Positions 33,010-41,503 of a stretch of 64,000 nt of DNA are shown here, one piece after another (the first letter of the stretch is position 1; each line of letters opens with the position of its first letter). The notes under the pieces were generated by a model, which saw only the letters and a program-made list of their open reading frames with translations, did no database searches and was not told the origin of the DNA. Source of the stretch: Raoultibacter massiliensis (GTDB lineage: Bacteria > Actinomycetota > Coriobacteriia > Coriobacteriales > Eggerthellaceae). Location: contig NZ_LT962670.1 of assembly GCF_900199545.1 (NCBI RefSeq), forward strand, positions 237,461 through 301,460, read 5' to 3'. A program made the translations under genes and the position numbers.

Positions 33010-34686
33010 ATGAGCGAAGGATTGTCTCGTCGTAATTTCCTGAAGAGCGCTGCCGTTGCCGGTGCTGCTCTTGCGGGATCCGCCGCTTTGGCCGGTTGCG
33101 CATCGGGCGGTACAAGTTCTGCGGCAGCTCCGTCAGGGGATTGGCTGCCGAGCTCTTGGGATTACGAGACCGACGTCGTTGTCATCGGATACGGTGGAGC
33201 GGGCATGTGGTCTTCTCTCGTTGCAGCCGACGAAGGCGGCTCCGAGGTCATCGTGCTCGAGAAGGCTCCCGTCGAGGGCGGCGGCAACAGCCGCATCAAC
33301 AACGGCGAATGGACCGTTATCAAAGACGAGAAGCTGTTCCGCGATTACTGCATTGCATTCGGCCATGGCCTGATCGAAGAGGATATGATCGACGCCTACA
33401 TCGCCGAGGCGAGCCGCCACACCGAGTACGCCGATAAGTACGGCATGACCTACGAGGTTGCCGAGCAGGCTCTCGCAGGCACGATTCCCGAGTACTGGTT
33501 CCTCGACGACGGCAAGTACGCCGGTTGCATCGGCGTTTCGAGTGTCGAGGGCTTCGGCATGACCACCTTCCACGAGCTCGAGGCGAAGCGCGACGAGCTC
33601 GGCCTTCCCGTCACGCTGCTGTTCGGCTGCACCGACGAGCATCTGATCCAGAACCCCGAGAACAAGGAAATCGTCGGCGTTAAGTTCCTTGAGAACGGCA
33701 CCGAGAAAACCGTCAAGGCTCGCAAGGGCGTTTGCATGTGCACCGGCGGCTTCGAGTTCAACGAGGATCTCAAGAACACCTATCTGAGCATCTATCCCTT
33801 CAAGTTCGAGGGCTGGCAGTACAACACCGGCGATGGCATTCAGATGGTCGAAGAAGTGGGCGCGAAGCTCTGGCACATGAACATGGTCATCTCCACGACC
33901 GCTATGTGGACTCGCGACCCCGAATACGATTTCGCGATTTTCGCAGGCCCGCAATCCGATGCGTTCTTCACGGTGAACCGTCTTGGCAAGCGCTTCCAAA
34001 ACGAATCGAAGACCGGCGGCACCGCGCACAACGGCTGGCATACGCTCATGTCGTTCAGCGATGCCATCGACGATTACGACCGCATTCCCTCATGGCAGAT
34101 CTTCGACCAGCGAGGCGTCGACGGCGGCCCGATGGGCACGCAGCAGGGCGGCTGGTTCGAGTGCGGCAACTACACCACTGACCTTCCCGACGAGATTCGC
34201 GCATGGGACGGCTGGTCTGACGACAATCAGGTCGAGATCGAGCGCGGCTGGGTGCTCAAGGGCGATACGCTCGAAGATCTTGCAAAGAAGATCAAGGACT
34301 TCGACCACTGGATGGATTACGAAACGCTCAAGGCAACCTTCGACGAGTACCAGGCATTTTGCGATGCCGGCAAGGACGCCCGTTTCGATCGCGAGCTCAC
34401 TGCCGAAGACAACAAGCTCACCGAAGAAGGACCTTACTACGCCATCTCGATCTACCCCGGTTCCTGCTCGACGCTCGGCGGCCCGAAGAAGAACGCCAAT
34501 GCCCAGGTGCTCGATCCTGCGGGCAACGTGATTCCGCGTCTGTACGCTGCGGGCAGCTTCGGCAACTTCCAGGCTCACAGCTACGGCATCACCGGCGGCA
34601 ACAACTCCGAGAACATGGTATGGGGCCGCATCGGCGGACGCCACTGCGCCAGCCTCGAGCCGTGGGATGCTTCTGAGAAGAAATAG
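33010..34686 (+). CDS. secreted FAD-dependent fumarate-reductase-family flavoprotein
   Basis: A 558-residue Tat lipoprotein: SRRNFLK at 6-12 and lipobox LAGC (Cys30). FAD-binding GYGGAG at 60-65, with a second contact at MCTGGFEFN and LYAAGSFGNFQ near the end. At the fumarate-reductase HHTMGG position it reads SCSTLGG, and RFQNESKTGG follows the RFxNE motif without the catalytic arginine, so a non-fumarate acceptor is likely. ATG 33010 has AAGGAGGAACT immediately ahead; upstream in-frame codons lack a site. The next gene is a hexaheme cytochrome, which probably feeds it electrons from menaquinol. Confidence 0.93.
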   Translation: MSEGLSRRNFLKSAAVAGAALAGSAALAGCASGGTSSAAAPSGDWLPSSWDYETDVVVIGYGGAGMWSSLVAADEGGSEVIVLEKAPVEGGGNSRINNGEWTVIKDEKLFRDYCIAFGHGLIEEDMIDAYIAEASRHTEYADKYGMTYEVAEQALAGTIPEYWFLDDGKYAGCIGVSSVEGFGMTTFHELEAKRDELGLPVTLLFGCTDEHLIQNPENKEIVGVKFLENGTEKTVKARKGVCMCTGGFEFNEDLKNTYLSIYPFKFEGWQYNTGDGIQMVEEVGAKLWHMNMVISTTAMWTRDPEYDFAIFAGPQSDAFFTVNRLGKRFQNESKTGGTAHNGWHTLMSFSDAIDDYDRIPSWQIFDQRGVDGGPMGTQQGGWFECGNYTTDLPDEIRAWDGWSDDNQVEIERGWVLKGDTLEDLAKKIKDFDHWMDYETLKATFDEYQAFCDAGKDARFDRELTAEDNKLTEEGPYYAISIYPGSCSTLGGPKKNANAQVLDPAGNVIPRLYAAGSFGNFQAHSYGITGGNNSENMVWGRIGGRHCASLEPWDASEKK

Positions 34687-34739
34687 TACTGCAGAAAAAA
34701 GCGATTGCGCGGATGGATTGGCATCCGTGCAATGAGCGA

Positions 34740-34771
34740 AGGTTCGGCCGATCGCGCGATCGGCCGAACCT
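34740..34771. other. 32-nt perfect palindrome/hairpin between flavoprotein and cytochrome genes
   Basis: The half-site AGGTTCGGCCGATCGC (34740-34755) is followed directly by its exact reverse complement. No T-tract follows, so it is more likely an mRNA-processing or stabilising hairpin, or a protein site, than a simple terminator. It ends 19 bases before the cytochrome start. Confidence 0.75.
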
Positions 34772-34790
34772 CGACCACGATAGGAAGACG

Positions 34791-35468
34791 ATGACGAACG
34801 CAACAACGAAACCAACGAACAAGGCACTCGCGCTGATAGCCGTCATGGCTCTGACGCTGGCGCTGACCGTTGTCCTGGGATTGGTCGTCGGCTGCTCGCC
34901 GCAGGGAGGCTCGTCCGATGCCCCCAAGGGCGAAACCCAGCAGACCGAAAAAGAGGACCCGATGGCCAATCAGGCAGTCGAGTGGACGATGGACATCGAT
35001 TGCAAGACCTGCCATACCACTGAATCCGAGAGCATGGCCGATACGGGCATCCCGCAGGCATCCGAGCATGCTGGTCTGGAGTGCGTGCAGTGCCATACCG
35101 AAGAATCCGCGCTGAAGACGGCCCATGAGGGCGTGACCTACGCGGACAAGCCCGCATCGAAGCCGACGGTCATCACTGTTGACGCCGAGACGTGTCAAAG
35201 CTCTGATTGCCACGGCACCATGGAAGAGATGGCGGCGATAACCGCCGACAACCAAGATTTCAAGGACGAGAAGGGCAAAGTCCAGAACCCCCATGACTAT
35301 CCGAGCAACGAACAGCACGACACGATGAATCCGACGTGCACCGATTGCCACAACATCCACTCCAAGAACCTCCAGAAGGATGCGATGATGTGGTGCGCTC
35401 AGTGCCATCACAAGGGCGTGTTCCAGTGCGGAACGTGCCACGAGCTGCGCGAGCGCGCAGTGCAGTAG
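34791..35468 (+). CDS. hexaheme c-type cytochrome lipoprotein
   Basis: A 225-residue cytochrome c3/NapC-like family lipoprotein with a long basic-then-hydrophobic signal and lipobox VVGC (Cys35). Six heme motifs: CKTCH (71-75), CVQCH (98-102), a CX4CH site CQSSDCH (135-141), CTDCH (183-187), CAQCH (202-206) and CGTCH (213-217). It has no other membrane span, so it would sit on the outer face and relay electrons between a quinol oxidase and the flavoprotein encoded just upstream. ATG 34791 follows TAGGAAG. It has the same heme layout as the cytochrome at 62215. Confidence 0.93.
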   Translation: MTNATTKPTNKALALIAVMALTLALTVVLGLVVGCSPQGGSSDAPKGETQQTEKEDPMANQAVEWTMDIDCKTCHTTESESMADTGIPQASEHAGLECVQCHTEESALKTAHEGVTYADKPASKPTVITVDAETCQSSDCHGTMEEMAAITADNQDFKDEKGKVQNPHDYPSNEQHDTMNPTCTDCHNIHSKNLQKDAMMWCAQCHHKGVFQCGTCHELRERAVQ

Positions 35469-35545
35469 CGCCGCGACCTCCCTGCAGCGCGTTTCGGCAG
35501 CCTTGCGGCGCGTTGGGCGATGCTGCGGGACCGGCCAACGGTGCT

Positions 35546-35638
35546 CGACGGCGCTGCGGTGCAATCAGGCTGCGCCCGATGGCGCTGCGGCTCAGCCCGG
35601 CCGCGCCCGACGGCGCTGCGGCAACAGCCCGACGATTC
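35546..35638. repeat. 31-bp imperfect tandem repeat, about three units
   Basis: Units begin at 35546, 35577 and 35608 with CGACGGCGCTGCGG or a one-base variant. A degenerate fourth unit may start near 35518. The 31-bp period is not a multiple of three, which argues against coding. Confidence 0.75.
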
Positions 35639-35681
35639 GGAAGCTGCTTTTCGAATCGGACGGTACGTACGACCCCTCGCG

Positions 35682-35720
35682 AAAGACCCGGCGCTTTTCC
35701 CTCCCTCGCCGGGTCTTTTT
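35682..35720 (+). terminator. strong intrinsic terminator
   Basis: AAAGACCCGGCG (35682-35693) pairs with CGCCGGGTCTTT (35707-35718) and ends in a T-run. It probably ends the flavoprotein-cytochrome transcript about 215 bases after the cytochrome stop. The matching A-run upstream means it could also act on the minus strand. Confidence 0.85.
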
Positions 35721-35741
35721 GCGCGCTCTGGATGGCCCAAA

Positions 35742-35917
35742 CTGCACAGTTTTTGCCAGATTCATACATTGGGGATGCTTCCAACTGCTCCGAAAGCATC
35801 CGATGCAAGCGCGAGAAATGCGTTTGCCCAGCTCAGGAATTGTTGAGGCGTTTGCGGCGAGTTTTGCCCGGCACTGGATTACATCCAACATGTATGAATC
35901 TGGCAAAAAACGTGCAG
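35742..35917. repeat. 176-bp element with 28-bp terminal inverted repeats (MITE-like)
   Basis: Left end 35742-35769 starts CTGCAC and contains TTTTTGCCAGATTCATACAT; right end 35890-35917 is its reverse complement at 26 of 28 positions. The interior has no convincing CDS. I see no target-site duplication. It could be a small non-autonomous mobile element or a structured RNA. Confidence 0.6.
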
Positions 35918-35937
35918 ATCGAGGCGCTGCCGGTTCC

Positions 35938-35982
35938 CGTCCCGCCCGTCCCGCCCGTTCCGCTCGCTCTGCCCGTTCCGCC
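35938..35982. repeat. 9-bp tandem repeat, five units
   Basis: Five consecutive 9-mers of the form CGTCCCGCC, the last three degenerate (for example CGTTCCGCC). A likely slippage tract. Confidence 0.7.
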
Positions 35983-36056
35983 CGATGGGGTCGCCGCAAA
36001 TCCGCTTGGCGCGATACATGGCGGGAGCTGTTGCTTGAAGCGGTGGCGGGCATGCT

Positions 36057-36683
36057 ATGATGCTCGAGTGCAATGAGGACAACGGAAAGGAACCGAGCGA
36101 ACCGACTATGGATGCAGCGAAGATCGAACAGGGAGTACGATTGATCCTCGAAGGAATCGGGGAGGATCCCGATCGCGAGGGTTTGCAGAAGACGCCGGAG
36201 CGCGTGGCGAAGATGTACGAAGAGGTGTTTGCGGGCATGACCCAGGACCCTTCCGAGCACTTCGAGACGCTTTTCGACGAGCATCACGAGGAAATGGTCT
36301 TGGTGCGCGATATCCCGTTCTACTCGATGTGCGAGCATCATCTGGTTCCGTTCTTCGGTCTTGCGCACGTGGCCTACATCCCTGCGGCAAACGGTCGCAT
36401 TTGCGGTTTGTCCAAGCTTGCTCGTTTGGTCGATGCTTACGCGAAGCGCCCGCAGGTTCAGGAGCGTCTGACATCTCAGATCGCCGACATGCTGGTTGAG
36501 CAGCTCAACCCGCAGGGCGTGATCGTGGTGCTTGAAGCCGAGCACATGTGCATGAGCATGCGCGGCGTGAAGAAGCCCGGCGCCCATACGACGACAAGCG
36601 CCGTGCGCGGTGCGTTCGAGCGCAGCCAGGCGACGCGCAACGAAGCGCTTTCCCTCATTTTCGCACCCAGGCGCACGATGTAG
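36057..36683 (+). CDS. folE: GTP cyclohydrolase I
   Basis: A 208-residue FolE that converts GTP to 7,8-dihydroneopterin triphosphate, first step of folate synthesis. Zinc and active-site motifs: [33 protein letters not shown], and the zinc Cys in [12 protein letters not shown]. The core begins near [10 protein letters not shown], so the real start may be ATG 36108 rather than 36057 or 36060; none has a strong ribosome binding site. No other folate gene is adjacent. Confidence 0.95.
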   Translation: MMLECNEDNGKEPSEPTMDAAKIEQGVRLILEGIGEDPDREGLQKTPERVAKMYEEVFAGMTQDPSEHFETLFDEHHEEMVLVRDIPFYSMCEHHLVPFFGLAHVAYIPAANGRICGLSKLARLVDAYAKRPQVQERLTSQIADMLVEQLNPQGVIVVLEAEHMCMSMRGVKKPGAHTTTSAVRGAFERSQATRNEALSLIFAPRRTM

Positions 36684-36803
36684 CTGCTTTTTGGGTTGCG
36701 GTCTTGTGCGCGCGATCTGCGCGCGGCGCCCCTTGGCGGTGTCCATCATCTGAAGATGCCGTTGCGGCAAGGGAGCCCCGTGTTCGCATTCGCGACAATG
36801 CGG

Positions 36804-36809
36804 TATAGT
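36804..36809 (+). promoter_or_regulatory. candidate -10 element for the ACT protein
   Basis: TATAGT, 36 bases upstream of the start at 36846; no clear -35. Confidence 0.4.
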
Positions 36810-36845
36810 AAATCGAAATGCTCGGCTGTGTTGAAAGGGTTGTCT

Positions 36846-37115
36846 ATGAAGTGCGTCGTATCGGTTTTGGGCAAAGACAGAAGCGGCATCGTCGCTGCGG
36901 TTTCGAACGTGCTCGCTCAGTGCGGCGCCAACATCGATGACATCAGCCAGACGATTCTCGACGATATCTTTTCGATGACCATGCTCGTGACGCTCGATAT
37001 CGAGGTTGCCGATTTCAACACGGTGCAGGAGCGCCTCGAGACGGCGGGCAAAGATCTCGGCGTCCAGGTGATCATCCAACGCGAGGACGTTTTTCAGTTC
37101 ATGTACAAGATCTAA
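36846..37115 (+). CDS. ACT domain protein (UPF0237 type)
   Basis: An 89-residue stand-alone ACT domain: KCVVSVLGKDRSGIVAAVSN, then NIDDISQTILDDIFSMTMLV, matching the UPF0237 family of small regulatory proteins. In many Gram-positive bacteria this gene is followed by a UPF0210 gene; here a LuxR-type gene on the other strand follows, so that partner is missing locally. The ligand is unknown. ATG 36846 fits the family start. Confidence 0.9.
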   Translation: MKCVVSVLGKDRSGIVAAVSNVLAQCGANIDDISQTILDDIFSMTMLVTLDIEVADFNTVQERLETAGKDLGVQVIIQREDVFQFMYKI

Positions 37116-37178
37116 GGCCTGTCTTTTGTATCTTGCAGGCGGTTTGACGACGGCTTGCGGATATCGGCCTGATTCCAG

Positions 37179-38639
37179 CTAGTCGTGTTCAAGCCGATTC
37201 TTTTCGGCTTCGATTGTATCTTGGAGTTCTCGTTTATTGTGGACGTCAAGTTTGGCGTACGTACGTTTAACGTGCGTTTTAACGGTGTCTTTTGACAAGA
37301 AGAGATCGTCGGCGATGCTCGCAATGCTTCTTCCGCGCGAATACCGGCCGATAATGTCTTGCTCTCGGGCGGTTACTCCATATTTTTCGCAGAGCGACGC
37401 AAGCGCCTTATCGGTTTGGTTTTCGGAGGCGGATCCGGGTGCGCCGTTTGAGTTATCTGCAGCCGCCTTTTCGGCTCTTTCGGTTCTTTTGAGCAGGGGG
37501 TAGAACTCGGCAACGGTGGCGACAACGAATATAAGCATGAAAACGAACGAGAACGCCATAAAGGAAAACTTATCGAGGGAGAGGTTCTCGAAAAAGAAAA
37601 GACCGATCACGTTTCCGATTGCGAGCATGACCAAGGCGACGCCTTGACAGACTCCCAAGCCGATTGTGTGATCGACGTTCGTCTTTCCGAATGAGCGGCA
37701 TGAAACATAGAGCATCGATTGGAAGGCGGCAAGCCAGATGCTCGAAAAGCTCCGGATGAGATCGGTTGCCTCGCTCCAAAAAAATGCAGTGAGAATGAGC
37801 ACTCCCAAGAAAGCAGCGAGGGTTCCGATTGAAAAGGAGCGTATGGAAACCTTGCCGTCGGTAACGGCCATCACTACAAGGAAAACTGCAAGTGCGAATA
37901 TGCACCAAGAGCCAATCTGGGGGGTTAGGAGCCAGAGAGACCCTTCGATATTTGCTCCGATCCTGAACCAAACCCCAATCAAAATAAGGAACAGCGCGAT
38001 TGCGCCAAGGAAAAAGAACGATGGAGAGTTTTCGGTATATTGGCGTACCCACGTTTTCGACCTTGCGATGAAGCCGCCTGCCCCAACATGCGTTGACGGC
38101 GTCATGCGCGACAAGAAGCCTTTTTGACGCATTGGGAGATAGATGATGAGCGGAACCGCAATCCCTGCGAATGCGTTCACAATCGGTTGAGTGTCTGTGG
38201 CGACGACGAGCATGCCGTAAGCGTACGAGATGATGAAACCGATGGGCACGATGCGGTAAATCGATTTATGGGACGAAAAGGAGTAGAGGCAGTATGCCGA
38301 ACAGACGATAAGAAATCCCGAGTAGAGACTGTAAGAGATGCTTGCCGCAAGCGACAGCATGACGCCTTGCGATACGATGCCAGTCGTTTTTACTGTGATT
38401 GCAAAAATTTGAAGCACGAGCATCGCAACAAAAAGGGGGAGCGGAATCTTTTTCGTTTTGTTGAGCACCAGGGCGAAGAGGATGCAGAAAATTCCTCGAG
38501 TTAGAACTTCGACGAATGCGGTTAGCCGCAGATCGAGCAAAGCGTTTGAGAAGCCAATGTAGCTTGTGCCCCAGTACAAACCGAATGCGATGCAGCACGC
38601 GATCAGGGCAGCGGTGCTCGCCCGTTTTGAAACCGCCAT
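37179..38639 (-). CDS. membrane-bound LuxR-family transcriptional regulator
   Basis: A 486-residue regulator with ~12 hydrophobic spans and a LuxR helix-turn-helix at 422-486 (VTAREQDIIGRYSRGRSIAS, KDTVKTHVKRTYAKL). The ATG at 38639 follows CAGGGAGGGGAC, so I reject the in-frame start at 38690. Base composition is visibly more AT-rich than the surrounding genes, suggesting later acquisition of this gene with its divergent flavoprotein partner at 38869. Confidence 0.88.
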   Translation of the reverse strand: MAVSKRASTAALIACCIAFGLYWGTSYIGFSNALLDLRLTAFVEVLTRGIFCILFALVLNKTKKIPLPLFVAMLVLQIFAITVKTTGIVSQGVMLSLAASISYSLYSGFLIVCSAYCLYSFSSHKSIYRIVPIGFIISYAYGMLVVATDTQPIVNAFAGIAVPLIIYLPMRQKGFLSRMTPSTHVGAGGFIARSKTWVRQYTENSPSFFFLGAIALFLILIGVWFRIGANIEGSLWLLTPQIGSWCIFALAVFLVVMAVTDGKVSIRSFSIGTLAAFLGVLILTAFFWSEATDLIRSFSSIWLAAFQSMLYVSCRSFGKTNVDHTIGLGVCQGVALVMLAIGNVIGLFFFENLSLDKFSFMAFSFVFMLIFVVATVAEFYPLLKRTERAEKAAADNSNGAPGSASENQTDKALASLCEKYGVTAREQDIIGRYSRGRSIASIADDLFLSKDTVKTHVKRTYAKLDVHNKRELQDTIEAEKNRLEHD

Positions 38640-38818
38640 GTCCCCTCCCTGGCTCTGACGTTCGTTCGCCGAGGTTGAATTGTACCGCATCTTTAGTTTC
38701 GAAAAACATCCATTACCGTTTTGGCGACATATACCCTTTTTCGGGTGACGAAAAACTCCTCATGAAACGCGAATGACGAAATACGGGGGACGCATCGATT
38801 CCGCTGCGTTTCTATTCT

Positions 38819-38830
38819 TCACGGTACGTG
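38819..38830. promoter_or_regulatory. short inverted repeat upstream of flavoprotein gene
   Basis: CACG (38820-38823), GTA, CGTG (38827-38830), 38 bases before the start at 38869. Weak; listed because other LuxR/flavoprotein gaps hold dyads with TCAC/GTGA ends. Confidence 0.25.
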
Positions 38831-38868
38831 CAAAAGCATGAACGCGGTATACGTTTCAGGAGGAAAAC

Positions 38869-40665
38869 ATGGGAGAAGTAACACGTCGTAACTTTCTTAA
38901 GGGAGCATTGGCAGTAGGTGCAGCGGGGATCGCGGGTACGGCGCTTTCGGGTTGTTCGAATGCGGAAGCGTCTGCGTCGAGCGATATGCCGAAAAACTGG
39001 GACAAAGAAGTCGATGTCCTGATCGTCGGAGCTGGCAGCGGGTTGGCTGCCGGAGTCAAGGCCGCCGAAGCGGGTTCGGACGTGCTGATCGTGGAAAAGT
39101 CGGATCATCCAGGCGGCTTCTGGATGGCTTCGGGCGGTGGCTGCACGATGGGCGGTAACAATATCGTTCAGCAGCGTGCGGGCGAGACCGATGATAACGA
39201 GACGTGGTTTGAGGATGAAATGTTCTCGTGCAGCTATCGCGGCGACGCTGACATTATGCGCACGTTTGTCGAGCGCGGTGCCGAGACCGTTCAGTGGATG
39301 GAGGATTTGGGTATGAAATGGGGGGATCTGTCCCAAGGGTTCCTCCGCGGGAAGACCAAGCGCGGTTTGTGGCCGGTCGAAAACCCCGGCGTGTACGTTG
39401 GCGGTTGGGGCACGGGCAAAAATGCAGGTATTTGCTGGACGCAGGTTTGGGAGAACCGTTTGAACGAACTCGGAGTCCCCATCCTTCTCGAGCATAGAAT
39501 GACGAAACTTTACCGTGAGACTGGCGGTCCTGTCGTAGGAGCTGAAATCGAAACAAAAGACGGAGTTATCAACATCAAGGCGAAAAAGGGCGTTGTTGTG
39601 GCCACCGGCTCTTGGACCGACAATGACCATATGGTGAAAATGTACGACCCTCGGGCGGCAGGGGAGTTTTGCTATGGCGATGGCGGCATCCCTGCTGATG
39701 GCACCATGTTTAACGAAGAAACCGGCGATGGCCAGATTGCCATCGATGCCGTCGGTGGCATTCTCACCGACATGTCTTATGTTTCATATCTTTGGATTTG
39801 GTTCGGTCAAAAATCATTTTGGAGCTGGGGAGAGGAGCCGCTCGACTGGCGCGACAACAAAGGCTGGGAGCGCGGAAAGACTTTGGGAACGGATGCCTTT
39901 TTCGAAAACGGCATTGTGGTGCAAAGCGAAGGAAAACGCTACTTCAATGAGAATCTTGCTAAAAGCGGGGCATGCTTTGCCGGCGGCGGCGAAGAGGGCG
40001 CTGAGGCGGCCGTGTTCGACCAAGACGCTGCCGTTGCAGCGATGGAGGCACTTGCAGGTAGGGGCGATCATTGCGAAAACCCCGAAATATCCGAGTTTAC
40101 AACGAAGTACCTTGAGCTTCCTCAACCTCGCAACGTTTGGGCAATTGCGGATGCGCCGATGGCCGAAGCCATCAAATGGCCTATCGAGGAGATGGCGAAT
40201 CCCAACCCGCGGACTGGCTCTCTGCTCGACCCCGATTGCGTTGCCATTGCAGATTCCTTGGATGAATTGGCCGAAAAGACGGGTCTGCCAGCCGATGAAT
40301 TGAAGAAGACGATCGAAGCATACAACGGGTACGTTGAATCGGGCGTCGATGAGGAATTCGGTCGGAAACTGCTCCCCGCCAAAATCGAGACAGGCCCGTT
40401 CTATGCGGCGCGTGCAAGCCTCATTCGCCATACGGGGCGTAACGGCGCTCGGGTGAACAGCAAATCGCAGGTTATCGATGGTACCGCACGGGTGGACTCC
40501 AAGGTTGTTTCATGCAACGACGAACCCGTTATTCCCCACCTGTACGCCTGTGGCGAATGCGGGAACTCCCTTGGCTATCGTCGCACGCACAACAGCCTCG
40601 GCCATTATGCTACGGCGGCAATGATCGCTGGAGAAAACGTTGCTCAAGAGGAACCCCTGCAATAG
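38869..40665 (+). CDS. secreted FAD-dependent fumarate-reductase-family flavoprotein
   Basis: A 598-residue Tat lipoprotein: TRRNFLKG at 5-12, lipobox LSGC (Cys29). FAD-binding GAGSGL at 54-59, then KSDHPGGFWMASGG, VVATGSWTDND, and HLYACGECGNSLGYRRTHNS near the end. The usual HHTMGG site reads IRHTGRNG: one His is kept but the Gly-Gly turn differs. KRYFNENLAKSG lacks the catalytic Arg. It is divergent from the LuxR-type gene at 37179 and followed by a tetraheme cytochrome gene. ATG 38869 has AGGAGGAAAAC ahead. The His/Arg pattern suggests a distinct acceptor; which one is unknown. Confidence 0.93.
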   Translation: MGEVTRRNFLKGALAVGAAGIAGTALSGCSNAEASASSDMPKNWDKEVDVLIVGAGSGLAAGVKAAEAGSDVLIVEKSDHPGGFWMASGGGCTMGGNNIVQQRAGETDDNETWFEDEMFSCSYRGDADIMRTFVERGAETVQWMEDLGMKWGDLSQGFLRGKTKRGLWPVENPGVYVGGWGTGKNAGICWTQVWENRLNELGVPILLEHRMTKLYRETGGPVVGAEIETKDGVINIKAKKGVVVATGSWTDNDHMVKMYDPRAAGEFCYGDGGIPADGTMFNEETGDGQIAIDAVGGILTDMSYVSYLWIWFGQKSFWSWGEEPLDWRDNKGWERGKTLGTDAFFENGIVVQSEGKRYFNENLAKSGACFAGGGEEGAEAAVFDQDAAVAAMEALAGRGDHCENPEISEFTTKYLELPQPRNVWAIADAPMAEAIKWPIEEMANPNPRTGSLLDPDCVAIADSLDELAEKTGLPADELKKTIEAYNGYVESGVDEEFGRKLLPAKIETGPFYAARASLIRHTGRNGARVNSKSQVIDGTARVDSKVVSCNDEPVIPHLYACGECGNSLGYRRTHNSLGHYATAAMIAGENVAQEEPLQ

Positions 40666-40687
40666 CGGATTCGATTATAGGTTTCGG

Positions 40688-40714
40688 CGGGCGGGTGCTG
40701 CTCCCGCCCGTTTT
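40688..40714 (+). terminator. intrinsic terminator between flavoprotein and tetraheme cytochrome genes
   Basis: CGGGCGGG (40688-40695), 7-base loop, CCCGCCCG (40703-40710), then TTTT. It lies 23 bases after the flavoprotein stop and 29 before the cytochrome start, so it may partly stop transcription and lower cytochrome expression. Confidence 0.75.
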
Positions 40715-40743
40715 CCGATTGTTTACGAATAACGAGGTTGAAT

Positions 40744-41214
40744 ATGAAGAGAAAACTAGCCATTGTTCTTGTAGCTTGTGCGCTTACGTGCGGCGTCGTG
40801 GGAGGATGCGCGCCTTCCGATGCGGGCGAGGGTGGCAAGGCGGGCCAAGCCGAGGGGGCAGAGCAAGCGGGTACGGCGGTCCCTGAGAAGAAGGTGGAGG
40901 TAAAAGAGGTTGTCACCGATGAGTGCATCTCGTGCCACCCCATGGATGAGGTTGCCGCCGCATCGGGTGATTACGTTGCGGAATCCGGGGAAGTGGCAAA
41001 TCCCCATCGGACCGTCGATGAAGATGCTCCCAATCCACATGAGGCGACAGGTAACGAAAAAGTCATCGATTGTGGGAAGTGCCATACGGCGCACGAGAGC
41101 GATACCCCTTCAGCCGATGACGTGAAGCTTCCCGAAAACGTGAACTATTGCTACACGAAATGCCATCATCAAAGGACGTTCGAAGACTGCTCCGATTGCC
41201 ATAACGACAAGTAG
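40744..41214 (+). CDS. tetraheme c-type cytochrome lipoprotein
   Basis: A 156-residue exported cytochrome with lipobox VGGC (Cys22). Heme motifs: CISCH (61-65), CGKCH (110-114), an unusual CX3CH site CYTKCH (136-141), and CSDCH (149-153). This matches the size and heme number of the cytochrome partners of small soluble flavoprotein reductases. GAGG precedes ATG 40744. It presumably carries electrons to the flavoprotein encoded just upstream. The CX3CH spacing is rare and would need a tolerant cytochrome c maturation system, or that site may not bind heme. Confidence 0.92.
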   Translation: MKRKLAIVLVACALTCGVVGGCAPSDAGEGGKAGQAEGAEQAGTAVPEKKVEVKEVVTDECISCHPMDEVAAASGDYVAESGEVANPHRTVDEDAPNPHEATGNEKVIDCGKCHTAHESDTPSADDVKLPENVNYCYTKCHHQRTFEDCSDCHNDK

Positions 41215-41503
41215 CATCGTGTTGAAGCATGTTGGGCGAGCCGGCAACTGCGTTTGTCGGGTGGCGGCTCGCTCGTATTGAAAGCATTTACGGCAACCAG
41301 AAGAAGCATGTCGGTAAACGAGGCAGCGCTTCATTTGGCGGTCTGGAGGTTGATCGGTTATGCAGCCGATCGATCCCTGGAAAACCCCACATCTGGTTTC
41401 GTTTGCCTGATTGTTAACAAAATCTAGTGGATCGCATAAATATGCTGTGATAGTATGTCTTCTGTCATAATTGATACCAAAAATATAGCAAAAGGAGCTT
41501 ACT
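41215..41503. other. 289-bp intergenic region
   Basis: After the tetraheme cytochrome gene a GC-rich hairpin (GCGAGCCG, pairing with CGGCTCGC) lies near 41231-41275 and may end that transcript. From 41405 the DNA becomes AT-rich, with TTGTTA (41411-41416) and CATAAA 18 bp later as a weak promoter for the small gene at 41504, and the palindrome TTGTTAACAA at 41411-41420. Confidence 0.5.

Larger units (their letters stand above)
35469..36056. other. 588-bp repeat-rich intergenic region
   Basis: A gap between the hexaheme cytochrome gene and folE. In order it holds a 31-bp tandem repeat, an intrinsic terminator, a 176-bp stretch bounded by inverted repeats, and a 9-bp tandem repeat, each listed separately. 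Open frames here follow the repeats and resemble no family, so I call no gene. Confidence 0.7.

Noticed and set aside
35260..36060. Several open frames across the repeat-rich gap
   Set aside because: They follow tandem repeats and the inverted-repeat element, overlap each other in all frames and have no family match.
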